From contig CM035350.1 in NCBI GenBank assembly GCA_020137815.1, positions 10,349,033 through 10,413,032 of the forward strand: a stretch of DNA of 64,000 nucleotides, given 5' to 3'. Of this stretch, positions 23,176-32,999 are shown piece after piece. The notes under the pieces were generated by a model. It had not been told where the DNA came from. It ran no database searches and was given only the letters and a program-made list of their open reading frames with translations. The stretch's first letter is position 1, and each line of letters begins with the position of its first letter. The translations under genes and the position numbers were made by a program. Source of the DNA: Hormiphora californensis. Its lineage: Eukaryota > Ctenophora > Tentaculata > Cydippida > Pleurobrachiidae.

Positions 23176-26100
23176 TGACGGTCATTCAGCCGCATAGAAC
23201 ACTTTGTTATTAGACCAGTTAACTATGTAGCTAATGACTGCTGTATCCTAGACAGCTGGATCGATCCACTCAGTCACTGGAACAAAGATATGTGCAGTGG
23301 GAGATAGATCACAGTGGGAGATAGATCACAAGAGAGAGGGAGAGAGAGAGGTAGAAGGTATCATGATACAAGAAACAACATGGTACTACCTTGACGAGGC
23401 AGTCAGGGGGATGGTTGTCAGACCCTTCGTTGTACTCAATAAGATCCTGCATCTGCATGTGACTCATTTCTAGCATTCCCTTCAGAAGTGTCTAGGGAGG
23501 GAGTTTTACACAATCAGTATAATAGTAATCAGTGCAGAAGATATGAAGGGATATTCTATCGAGACAATTCATACTGGTCCCTGATTGGCTGATAACCAGT
23601 CACGTGACCTAAATAACGAGTTCTGATTGGACAATTCATATTGGGAGGGATGAAGACCAGTATCATGAGAGAAGACACCCCTGTCTCCTCCCAACTTAGA
23701 ATGGGGGAAGGGGGTGGGCATTCAAACCTGGAACTTGTTGATTCTGTTTTGTTTGAGTTTAGCACGGAATACTAAACGAGCACATTTCTGTTCGAACCCG
23801 AGGCTCCGTATCTTGATCAGAATGTTATCCAACTCTTCGTAACTGCCACCCTCTAGCGTTCTCTCTAGGGTATCTGAGCTGTGCAGATTGGAGGGTTACT
23901 AACTAATAACTGCCACCCTCTAGCGTTCTCTCTAGGGTATCTGAGCTGTGCAGATAATACTCGTGTCAAGGTTACTAATGTTAACTGTGCAGATGATACT
24001 CGTGTTAATGGGACCACACTGTACAACATATGACGTAGTGACGTAGTATGCAACGTAGTATGTAACGTACTGTTGAAGAAAAAAGAGGACCTCTCTGGCC
24101 CATTTCAGAATTCTCTCTTCTTCATTAATTTTCTTCCTTGAAGCCTTTTCAATTATTGGACCCATTGTGAGAGCGTCTCTCTTGGTGAGCTCCACGGCGA
24201 GATCCCATAAAATACGGGCCTTTAGTACCCGACCATCACACATTATCTGTAAAGGGGGGGGTGGATATTACTACACCATCACCAGATCAAATCAGTATAT
24301 ATTATATAGTTTATATACCTTTCGTTGGAGTGCCTGGTCAATGTGGATGGCGTCTTCATGGTATCTCTGAGCTTTCTCAAGGATCTCTGATGCTATCTTG
24401 GCCCTGCTCTCAGCAAGTTCTAGTTCAATCCTCTGCTTCTGGAGACCATCTTCCGCGTTTTGCTAAAACAAGAATGAAACAATTAGAGTCTCCAAGAGAT
24501 AGAGGAGATGACATGTCCATTTCTCATTTCAATTCAACTCCCCTGTCCCTCCCTATTTTCTGTAACTCACATTTTCACACTGCCACGCAGCGTCTTCCTG
24601 TCTGCATGCGTCCATATACCCACTACGCAGCTTATCTACTGCTCCCGTTCTATTCCAACTTTTCACCTAGCAGAAACGTGTCATGTGATGTGAGAGGCTG
24701 GTCAATTTTAATTTGTCACCATGACAACCCCCTCCCCAACCAACCTGGTCGACGGTTATCTTTTTCTCAGATAGAGAATCAATCCTGTTTTCAGATGTGT
24801 TCTTGTGGCAAATGTAAGCTAGAATTGCTGCCACCACAAGGAGTCCCACAGCGCCTCCAGTTCCATAGACCACACTGGGTGGGAGGGGGGTTATTGTTTA
24901 GTTATTGTTTAGAGATGGTCGGTGAGAACTTGCCTAGGTAGGGGTTGAACAAGTGAGAACATGGTCTAGATGGTCGATAAAGGAAAGGTTATATGCATCA
25001 TTGCATTTATTTAATTCTTCTAAATATAGTTATTCAACATGGGATTATGTGGGCTAAAGTTACATATCGAGGCAGACCTTTGTAGCATACCCCTTTTCAG
25101 ACTCTAAAGCGAACCCAGATCTCTATATTTATATGTAGGACTGAACCACGATACATGTGTGTAGGAGGTATTACACGATACATGAGAGGTGGGGCAACCC
25201 TGGGCGGAGTGGGTGGGGGGGCAACACTGGGTGGGGGGGGGGGTGGGGGCAACACTGGGTGGAGTGGGTGGGGGCAACACTGGGTGGGGGGGGGGGGCAA
25301 CACTGGGTGGAGTGGGTGGGGGGTAACACTGGGTGGAGTGGGTGGGGGCAACACTGGGTGGGGGGGGGGGGGGCAACACTGGGTGGAGTGGGTGGGGGGT
25401 AACACTGGGTGGAGTGGGGTGGGGGGGGGCAACACTGGGTGGAGTGGGTGGGGGGGGGGGGCAACACTGGGTGGAGTGGGTGGGGGGGGGCAACCCTGGG
25501 CGGGGGGGGGGACACTGGGCGGGGGGGGGGGGTAACACTGGGTGAAGTGGGTGGGGGCAACACTGGGTGGGGGGTGGGGGCTAGTATACCACAAACTATA
25601 CTACTGGCATGGTGTCAACTGCATTACGTTGCCTGTAGCACCTGACAAAACAGTACGTACTACTTCCAGGTGTGGTTGGTCAGGCAGCAGTGAATTCCAT
25701 CCTCTCCGCAGCAGTCGTACTCGTCAGGACAACTAGTGGGATAATAGGAGTCAGGACAACTAGTCGGAATAATAGGAGTCAGGACAACTAGTCGGGTAAT
25801 AGGAGTCAGGACAACTAGTCGGAATAATAGGAGTCAGGACAACTAGTGAGATAATAGGAGTCAGGACAACTAGTCGGGTAATAGGAGTCAGGACAACTAG
25901 TCGGGTAATAGGAGTCAGGACAACTAGTGGGATAATAGGAGTCAGGACAACTAGTGAGATAATAGGAGTCAGGACAACTAGTGAGATAATAGGAGTCAGG
26001 ACAACTAGTCGGGTAATAGGAGTCAGGACAACTAGTGGGATAATAGGAGTCAGGACAACTAGTGAGATAATAGGAGTCAGGACAACTAGTCGGGTAATAG

Positions 26101-27172
26101 GAGTCAGGACAACTAGTGGGATAATAGGAGTCAGGACAACTAGTCGGGTAATAGGAGTCAGGACAACTAGTGAGATAATAGGAGTCAGGACAACTAGTCG
26201 GGTAATAGGAGTCAGGACAACTAGTGGGATAATAGGAGTCAGGACAACTTGTCGGGTAATAGGAGTCAGGAAAACTAGTCGGGTAATAGAAGGAGTCAGG
26301 ACAACTAGTCGGATAATAGGAGTCAGGACAACTAGTCGGGTAATAGGAGTCAGGACAACTAGTCGGGTAATAGGAGTCAGGACAACTAGTGGGATAATAG
26401 GAGTCAGGACAACTAGTCGGGTAATAGGAGTCAGGACAACTAGTGGGATAATAGGAGTCAGGACAACTTGTCGGGTAATAGGAGTCAGGAAAACTAGTCG
26501 GGTAATAGGAGTCAGGACAACTAGTGGAATAATAGGAGTCAGGACAACTAGTCGGGTAATAGGAGTCAGGACAACTAGTGGGATAATAGGAGTCAGGACA
26601 ACTAGTGGAATAATAGGAGTCAGGACAACTAGTGAGATAATAGGAGTCAGGACAACTAGTCGGGTAATAGGAGTCAGGACAACTAGTGGGATAATAGGAG
26701 TCAGGACAACTAGTCGGAATAATAGGAGTCAGGACAACTAGTGGGATAATAGGAGTCAGGACAACTAGTGGGATAATAGGAGTCAGGACAACTAGTGAGA
26801 TAATAGGAGTCAGGACAACTAGTGAGATAATAGGAGTCAGGACAACTAGTGAGATAATAGGAGTCAGGACAACTAGTCGGGTAATAGGAGTCAGGACAAC
26901 TAGTTGGATAATAGGAGTCAGGACAACTAGTGGAATAATAGGAGTCAGGACAACTAGTTGGATAGAAGGAGTCAGAGATAGTTATAAGTGGGCACTGTTC
27001 CATTGAAAACGCGACTTACTAGTGTGTCAAGTAGGAGGTGGATTTGCAAACTTCATACGCTCCAACTGAAACCAATGGAACCAGGAAAACCTGAGATAAC
27101 GATATATTAATACCGCATCTTTATAAAAGATATTTCAGCTCCACTGACCTGGATAACTGTGTGTAACAACAT
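22864..27172 (-). CDS. Single-pass type I membrane protein, 310 aa, Cys-rich ectodomain, complete
   Basis: Nine phase-consistent exons: 27172-27149, 27090-27020, 25732-25664, 24874-24745, 24462-24319, 24246-24071, 23878-23728, 23491-23390, 22929-22864 (stop TAG). They total 933 nt, exactly 311 codons. Order: signal peptide (MLLHTVIQVFLVPLVSVGA), short ectodomain with six Cys (CPDEYDCCGEDGIHCC), one TM helix (GGAVGLLVVAAILAYIC), then a charged, mostly helical cytoplasmic region of about 230 residues, coiled-coil-like around QKQRIELELAESRAKIASE. The last exon is Cys/Gly-rich. The paired-Cys ectodomain next to a TM recalls the Shisa and WBP1/VOPP1 groups, but the tail lacks their PPxY-rich character, so I assign no family. 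Introns 2, 3 and 6 hold repeats copied from, or resembling, acceptors. Confidence 0.75.
22945..23172. repeat. GA-rich microsatellite
   Basis: Interrupted GAGA repeat just upstream (minus strand) of the last exon's acceptor; read in the gene's sense it is CT-rich, like an extended polypyrimidine tract. Confidence 0.9.
23838..23955 (-). repeat. Two-copy duplication across acceptor/exon 7 border
   Basis: AACTGCCACCCTCTAGCGTT plus CTCTCTAGGGTATCTGAGCT and GTGCAGAT occur at about 23840 and 23908. The lower copy is the exon border 23878. Confidence 0.9.
25190..25577 (-). repeat. G-rich minisatellite with acceptor-like units
   Basis: About 14 units of GGGGCAACACTGGGTGGAGT. On the minus strand each reads C-tract, CCACCCAG|TGTTGC, close to the true acceptor of exon 24874 (CCCACCCAG|TGTGG). 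Lies in intron 3. Confidence 0.85.
25733..26985 (-). repeat. 27-bp array copied from the exon 3 acceptor
   Basis: About 46 units. On the minus strand: CTGACTCCTATTATCCCACT AG|TTGTC. The final unit is the real, phase-matched acceptor of exon 25732-25664 (ACTAG|TTGTCCTGACGAG). Every unit thus carries CTGAC, a pyrimidine stretch and AG. Units are mostly 27 bp with some 28-bp variants that break the frame. It fills nearly all of intron 2. Confidence 0.95.
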
Positions 27173-27479
27173 GATGAGAAACAAGAAAACAGAAGTGTGT
27201 GTGTGTTCGCATGCAGTGCACGCCACACGTCATACTTGACAAGAACACACTGGAATCTTTTTAGGAAGGAAAATGACAGTTCCATGTTATTTAAATGATG
27301 AATAATTCAAGTTCAGTAACAAATATCGTACTCAAGTACGGCTGATACCAACTCTGAGTTCTGACCGTGGCGACAACCGATAACTCATAATTTAAACTTT
27401 TATAAATACTATGTAAATACTATGTATGTATGTATCCACCCTCCCACTCCCAGGTTGGCAAACACAACTGTACAGGAGG

Positions 27480-27620
27480 GGCGGCAGACGAGAGTTTCAA
27501 AAAAAATAACGGAAATCTGCCGACAAAATCCGCCATCTTGGATCATACGCGGAAAAAATTGAAACTCGTTTCAATTTCGAAACGAGTGCGCGCGCCTAAA
27601 ACTTAGCTTTAGCGATGCAA
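27480..27620 (-). promoter_or_regulatory. Candidate promoter with YY1-like site
   Basis: CCGCCATCTTGGAT at about 27529-27542 matches the inverse of the YY1 consensus (AAGATGGCGG). It lies about 360 bp upstream of the membrane-protein ATG, in a CpG-containing stretch. Confidence 0.45.
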
Positions 27621-27877
27621 TCAAAGCGCGCTGAAAAGTGAAAAGTCGCGTTGGATAAAACCCTTTCCTTGTTGGGGTTCGTGAATTTAACTTTCCTTCT
27701 TATTAGTTCAGATGATTTGTATAATTCCTAATGTGAATTGTATTAGTGGATAATTGAATTGTATTAGTGGATAATTATTCCCAAATACTGTTTGTTTTTT
27801 GAATCTTGAAATCAAGGTACCGGTGCCACGGTGGTTGCTTTCTGCGCCATTTCATTAGGAGTAGGACAGTGCACAGG

Positions 27878-27910
27878 CCGAATTACGCCTAAAAGGCGTA
27901 ATTCGGCCTT
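27878..27910. other. Perfect 14-bp stem hairpin with T-run
   Basis: GGCCGAATTACGCC, a 5-base loop TAAAA, GGCGTAATTCGGCC, then TTTTT. Purpose unknown; it may be a palindromic element end. Confidence 0.7.
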
Positions 27911-28162
27911 TTTGGTAGCCCCTCGGGAGGGTGTTATTCACACATCTAATTGATCAATGAAATAATATAACTCAGTAGATCTCTCTTTCACACCAAGCTT
28001 AATTAGGGCGTGAAAAACCATCTCACACGGAGTTTGTGCGTCTGTGTGTCAGTATTTTTCTTCCCATGGAACCGAAGTGCTCACTTTCAAACGGCAGACT
28101 CTTTTGCGGAGTTCTGCCCATGGAACTAGGGGGTAAGGAGTAGGACAACAGGACTCTTATAG

Positions 28163-28770
28163 TTGTCTCAGAAAAGACTGCCCTCTCCTTTCCGGGTGGA
28201 GCAGTACTACACCATACTGCTGCAGTACCCCGTCGACCTCATCACTGGGAATATTAAATCAGGAGCAGCTCTCCACGCTCTCCACACCGATCACGAGATC
28301 AACTGGAGTGCTACGGAGATCCTGTCTACTGCGGCATCATCGGCCCACCTAGACATGTTAGAACAGGCGGCCATCCAGACCCTCCAGCCCTCGCTCAACC
28401 GGACTTCCAAAGCTCCTTCCGTCAGCCAGCAATGGGACCCCATCCTCCCCATTGTTGCATCCTCCTTCAACCCCCGTAGTGCCAATATCCCCGCCTTCCA
28501 GTCTCCCTCCGTCCCCACTCCCCCTGCCACTAACCCGTCTCACGTATCACAGCTGTAGCCCCCCTCTCCCTCCCTGCTCTCACCCCCCCCCTCTCATCAT
28601 ACCACAACAACCCAGCTCACCACCCTATCTCGTCTCCACCCTGTCACCCAATCCAATCACACCCTGGGTATTTATACCCACCACTCAACCCATTCACCCT
28701 TTCCGCTGATGAAGATTACCCCAGTGTAATTGAAAGCTACGGTAAATTTGTTTTCCAAAGTACCAAAATA
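28163..28770 (+). pseudogene. Penelope-like retroelement 3' remnant (GIY-YIG endonuclease end)
   Basis: The frame from about 28163 to a stop at 28556-28558 contains GAALHALHTDHEINWSATEI and EQAAIQTLQPSLNRTSKAP. These match the second half of the GIY-YIG endonuclease at the C-terminus of Penelope-like elements (xALHxxxTxHxxxW...EAxxIxxxxPxxNR). The reverse transcriptase is absent upstream. Downstream CTGATGAAGATTACCCCAGT and GAAAGCTACGG resemble the conserved 3' tail of such elements. 5'-truncated and probably dead. It ends shortly before an assembly gap. Confidence 0.7.
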
Positions 28771-28900
28771 CCTCGTGTTTACCTTGTCTATTGTTTCCTG
28801 GTACTATCAGCCCTCTATGGATCTACAGCCTCCACGAGACTCAGCATCCAACAGCCCACCCTAGCGGTCACCTCGTGCCACATCGCCTTCTCAAACTTTT

Positions 28901-29000
28901 NNNNNNNNNNNNNNNNNNNNNNNNNNNNNNNNNNNNNNNNNNNNNNNNNNNNNNNNNNNNNNNNNNNNNNNNNNNNNNNNNNNNNNNNNNNNNNNNNNNN
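28901..29000. other. Assembly gap (100 N)
   Basis: Exactly 100 unknown bases, a conventional gap of unknown size, placed next to a long tandem array. Confidence 0.99.
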
Positions 29001-29940
29001 CACTTTGTGTTTTCAGAATCTTGTGAGAATACAAGTTGCAACTTTGTGTTTTCCAGAATCTTGTGAGGAATTGAGGAATACAAGTTTGCAACTTTTGTGT
29101 TTTCAGAATCTTGTGAGAATACAAGTTGCAACTTTGTGTTTTCAGAATCTTGTGAGAATACAAAGTTGCAACTTTGTGTTTTCAGAATCTTGTGAGAATA
29201 CAAGTTGCAACTTTGTGTTTTCAGAATCTTGTGAGAATACAAGTTGCAACTTTGTGTTTTCAGAATCTTGTGAGAATACAAGTTGCAACTTTGTGTTTTC
29301 AGAATCTTGTGAGAATACAAGTTGCAACTTTGTGTTTTCAGAATCTTGTGAGAATACAAGTTGCAACTTTGTGTTTTCAGAATCTTGTGAGAATACAGGT
29401 TGCAACTTTGTGTTTTCAGAATCTTGTGAGAATACAAGTTGCAACTTTGTGTTTTCAGAACTTGTGAGAATACAGGTTGCAACTTTGTGTTTTCAGAATC
29501 TTGTGAGAATACAAGTTGCAACTTTGTGTTTTCAGAATCTTGTGAGAATACAAGTTGCAACTTTGTGTTTTCAGAATCTTGTGAGAATACAAGTTGCAAC
29601 TTTGTTTGTGTTTTCAGAATCTTGTGAGAATACAAGTTGCAACTTTGTTTGTGTTTTCAGAATCTTGTGAGAATACAAGTTGCAACTTTGTGTTTTCAGA
29701 ATCTTGTGAGAATACAAGTTGCAACTTTGTGTTTTCAGAATCTTGTGAGAATACAAGTTGCAACTTTGTGTTTTCAGAATCTTGTGAGAATACAAGTTGC
29801 AACTTTATGTTTTCAGAATCTTGTGAGAATACAAGTTGCAACTTTGTGTTTTCAGAATCTTGTGAGAATACAAGTTGCAACTTTGTGTTTTCAGAATCTT
29901 GTGAGAATACAAGTTGCAACTTTGTTTGTGTTTTCAGAAT
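29001..29940. repeat. 39-bp tandem array with acceptor-like units
   Basis: About 24 copies of AATCTTGTGAGAATACAAGT TGCAACTTTGTGTTTTCAG. On the plus strand each unit ends TTTGTGTTTTCAG|AATCTTG, a good 3' splice-site shape. Open frames on both strands result from the 39-bp period. No exon was recognised beside it. Confidence 0.95.
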
Positions 29941-30009
29941 GCAACTATAGAACTCTCCCGCCAGATATGACTGATATGACTGGTTCATTGATTTGATGAC
30001 AGACAAGCA

Positions 30010-30880
30010 GAATTACATTCTCTATTTTCAAGTTTATTAATCTCTGTTTTCATTAATCGTCGATTCCGATTTACCGAGATTTACCCAGAGCTCGCAAAGT
30101 TCAATTATCTTCTTCAACTTCAATTGTTTTTGTTTAGCCATGATTGCATCCACTCCCATCATGATGGCTCTCCAGTTGTCTCCCCACCCTGGATTTCATT
30201 ATATACGTGCCACATATTATAACACACACACACACACGGCACACAGCTATAATAACTCCCCACACCTACTGCAGCACGTCCCCTATACCGATCCACTCCA
30301 CACTGCACGTCCTCCACACGTGTTAATGTCACATATAGAGCTCCAACTATTCAACTATTCAACTATAGATTCTTAATGTTGACTGTTAATCACTCCCTTA
30401 CACCGCACAAGTGTTACCCTTCCTAATTGAATGATGTTTTTACCACCGCAAATTTATCTCAAAAGTCAAATTGTGCGACATCTTTCTTCCGATAGTGTGC
30501 AGGCGGGGGGGTAATCATGGTGACAAATGGTGACAAATGGTGACATATGGTGACTCATCTGACCATTTAGGGTATGTCACCATCACCATTTGTCACCATT
30601 TGTCACCATTTGTCACCATTTGTCTCCATTTGTCACCATTTGTATCCATTTGTCACCATTTTTTGACGAAATTTGCGGATTTCGGCAGAATCTATATTAT
30701 AATTTGGAGATGTCGCGTCGAAGTTTTTTCATCCGATCAATATCAATAGGGTGTGTTTTCGAAAGCTCAGGATTAGCTTAGTCGATTAGAAAAAGAATTA
30801 GTCTAATCCCAAGTAGGGTTTTTGAAAAAATCGACATCAAAGATCAAAAACCACAAATAATAACCGGGTAGGAATGGGTG
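30010..30880. other. Spacer with CCATTTGTCA repeat
   Basis: No gene recognised. 30522-30664 has GGTGACAAAT and its inverse CCATTTGTCA in tandem, able to form a hairpin. Confidence 0.5.
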
Positions 30881-30884
30881 CTCC

Positions 30885-31416
30885 TTCATAAAACATTTTA
30901 TGCGACCAAAGCTGTTAAGCTGTTTTGGAACTTCCAGTGGAAGTTTCTTATTATTTTCGAATGAATTTTAACAATTCAGTCCCCATAGTTACCACTTCAG
31001 TTGCCATGGCAACCGTGTTATTTCCGTTAAAAGTGGCAAAAACAACCACACGGCAAAGCCGTGTGGGTTATCAAAAAGCCCTTACTTGGGGCGCACCCAA
31101 TGGGTGCGCTAGTCTCTATTATAATTTGGAGATGTCGCGTCGAAGTGGCCGTTCGTTCAGCGGTATCTAAGCGACAGTGCTCCTTCATAAAATACTTTAT
31201 GTGCCCAAAGCTGTAAAGCTGTTGTTTAAACTTTTGGAACTTCCAGTAGAAGTTTGTTGATATTTTTGAATGAATTTTAACATGCCAGTCCCCATAGTTA
31301 CCAAATCAGTTGCCATGGCAACCGTGTTATTGAAAGGGGCGAAAAGAACCACCCGGCGAAGCCGGGTGGGTTATCAAAAAGCCCTTATTTCAGGCGCACC
31401 CAATGGGTGCGCTAGT
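30885..31416 (+). repeat. Two copies of a structured element of about 230 bp
   Basis: About 30885-31112 and 31180-31416 are about 85% alike (GTGCTCCTTCATAAAA, CAGTTGCCATGGCAACCGTG, GGTTATCAAAAAGCCCTTA). Both keep two hairpins: CCACACGGCAAAGCCGTGTGG, in copy 2 CCACCCGGCGAAGCCGGGTGG, and GCGCACCCAATGGGTGCGC. The stem difference is a compensatory A-T to C-G change. A shared TATTATAATTTGGAGATGTC leader precedes the end of each region. Confidence 0.75.
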
Positions 31417-31465
31417 TCTGTAAAATTTTGCAAAAAAAAAGTCATGAAAATTTTTCAAAGGTAAC

Positions 31466-31702
31466 TCAACCACGTCCGAATCGTGTTTCGAATCAGTGCA
31501 TCTTATCGCACGTCCTGTCGCTAATTAGACGGTTCGAAACGAACCGATACGTGATCCCCATGAGGCCAGTTTAACAAGCGTCAAAATTGCGATTCGATGG
31601 GCCTCATGGGGATCACATATCTGTTCGTTTCGAAACGTTTAATTATCGGCAAGACATGCAATAAGATGCACCGATTCGAAACACGATTCGGACGTGGTTT
31701 TT
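31466..31702. mobile_element. MITE-like inverted-repeat element, about 240 bp
   Basis: ACCACGTCCGAATCGTGTTT at the left is inverted as AAACACGATTCGGACGTGGT at the right. The centre has GATCCCCATGAGGCC/GGCCTCATGGGGATC. No ORF. Confidence 0.8.
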
Positions 31703-31784
31703 CAACAACAAAAAATTCAAAAAAATTCAAAAAAAATTCAAAAAAAAAGTTCAAAAAATTTTGGGGGAAATTTATCCTGCCGTT

Positions 31785-31835
31785 AAATCGGGGTGCCGCT
31801 AAATCGGGGGCCGTTAAATCGGGGTCCGACTGTAC
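31785..31835 (-). mobile_element. Pogo/Tigger-like terminus
   Basis: On the minus strand: TACAGTCGGACCCCGATTTA, followed by two more CCCCGATTTA(A/G)CGGC repeats. This resembles the terminal repeats of pogo-type elements inserted at TA. The second terminus was not identified. Confidence 0.4.
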
Positions 31836-32219
31836 CTCCTATTCCTAATAGTTGCATCACTTTACGCCGTACGGTAATTAAGACAATTTCAATAAATTTG
31901 AATTGATAGTGACTAATTGGGACGTTTTTGCAGGTTTTAACTTTTAAGTTTGATTTTGAGCCGTATAAGTAGGGTCGGTTAAAATTCCAGACCCAACTTC
32001 CCACAACCGACCCTACTACCGGTTGCAGAGATCAGTAATGCCCATTAAGAAGAATTGACGAGGTTGTTAGTTGAAGTTGATAAGATTTGTTATTGTTTAG
32101 TGTTTTACAGATAAAACAGCGTGTCTTGTTAATAGCGATAAACAATGTGACTAAAAACTCCTAAATAACGGAGTTATACAGAAATTTAAACATGATGTCA
32201 TGATACAGTCCCCTCTCTT

Positions 32220-32867
32220 CTAAGCCTTGTTAGGGAAGCCAGGCCAGCCCGCAGCGAACGGAGCGTTGATAGTGTAGGTTTTATTGGTGCACTCCTCACT
32301 CTTCAACCATTCAGCGATGTTGGGTAGATCTGCAACCCGTTGCATGTACTCACTCACCTCACCAGTGAAACTTTCCGGAGTCAGGGCCCGGATATGGTCC
32401 AGATACTCGTACGCCAAGATATCAATATAGGTGACCTTGTCTCCAAAGATGAAAGGCTTGACAACGAATTTCGCAAACCTCTCCAGGAAAACTCTCAACT
32501 TTGTGATGAACCCCTCTTTGAGGTTTTCAAAATCAGCGCTGTCCGAGAGCGTAGCGAGGTCCGTTCTCTGTGACTGGACCACCAATTCCACCATGTCTCC
32601 CTTGGCGAGGTCATCCGGCATCATATCAAACTTTCGGCCCAGGTATCTCATAATAGCGAGGGACTCTGTCATCTTCACATCTCCATCAATAAGGTAGGGA
32701 AGGTTGGGGAAATCCATACCGAGATTCTCTTTAGTTTCACCGAACCACATTCCCATTCCCTCTTCAGTGACGGGGATGGTAGCATCCTTAAACTCTACAC
32801 CTTTATATCTGAGGAGCAGCCTAATGGGCTCCCCTCGCCCCCTAAGTGCCCAGTATCCCAGTTCCAT
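32220..32867 (-). CDS. Glutathione S-transferase, mu class-like, intronless
   Basis: A 215-residue single-exon protein, the full length of cytosolic GSTs. The N-terminal thioredoxin-like domain begins MELGYWALRGRGEPIRLLL, with the catalytic Tyr in GYW. FPNLPYLIDGD and the glutathione-binding TESLAIMRYLGRK follow, then an all-helical C-domain with FGDKVTYIDILAYEYLD. This order and DFPNLPYLIDG are typical of mu-class enzymes (ILGYWDIRG, LDFPNLPYLIDG). It conjugates glutathione to electrophiles in the cytosol. It is the only intron-free complete gene here; an acceptor-like CCTGATCTAG lies 15-20 bp before the ATG, so a 5' non-coding exon is possible. Otherwise a retrocopy is conceivable, though no poly-A tract is seen. 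Confidence 0.93.
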   Translation of the reverse strand: MELGYWALRGRGEPIRLLLRYKGVEFKDATIPVTEEGMGMWFGETKENLGMDFPNLPYLIDGDVKMTESLAIMRYLGRKFDMMPDDLAKGDMVELVVQSQRTDLATLSDSADFENLKEGFITKLRVFLERFAKFVVKPFIFGDKVTYIDILAYEYLDHIRALTPESFTGEVSEYMQRVADLPNIAEWLKSEECTNKTYTINAPFAAGWPGFPNKA

Positions 32868-32999
32868 TGTGTAGAGGGTGCTAGATCAGGGGGGAGGGAG
32901 ATATTAGTTGGATAGAGGGAGATATTAGTTGGATAGAGAAAGAGGGAGATATCTCAAAGGGATGGTTGGGTGTTAGGGGGGATATACTAAAAAAAATTC

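Noticed and set aside
25097-25594. Pro-rich and Gly-rich frames at the GGGT minisatellite
   Set aside because: Same array read on both strands; lies in a well-supported intron.
28452-28709. Pro-rich ORF overlapping the Penelope-like remnant
   Set aside because: Shadow frame of the GIY-YIG frame and its C-rich 3' flank.
29005-30006. Repeat proteins on both strands (FSESCENTSCN, SQDSENTKLQL)
   Set aside because: 39-bp array read in several frames; no start context, domain or adjoining exon.
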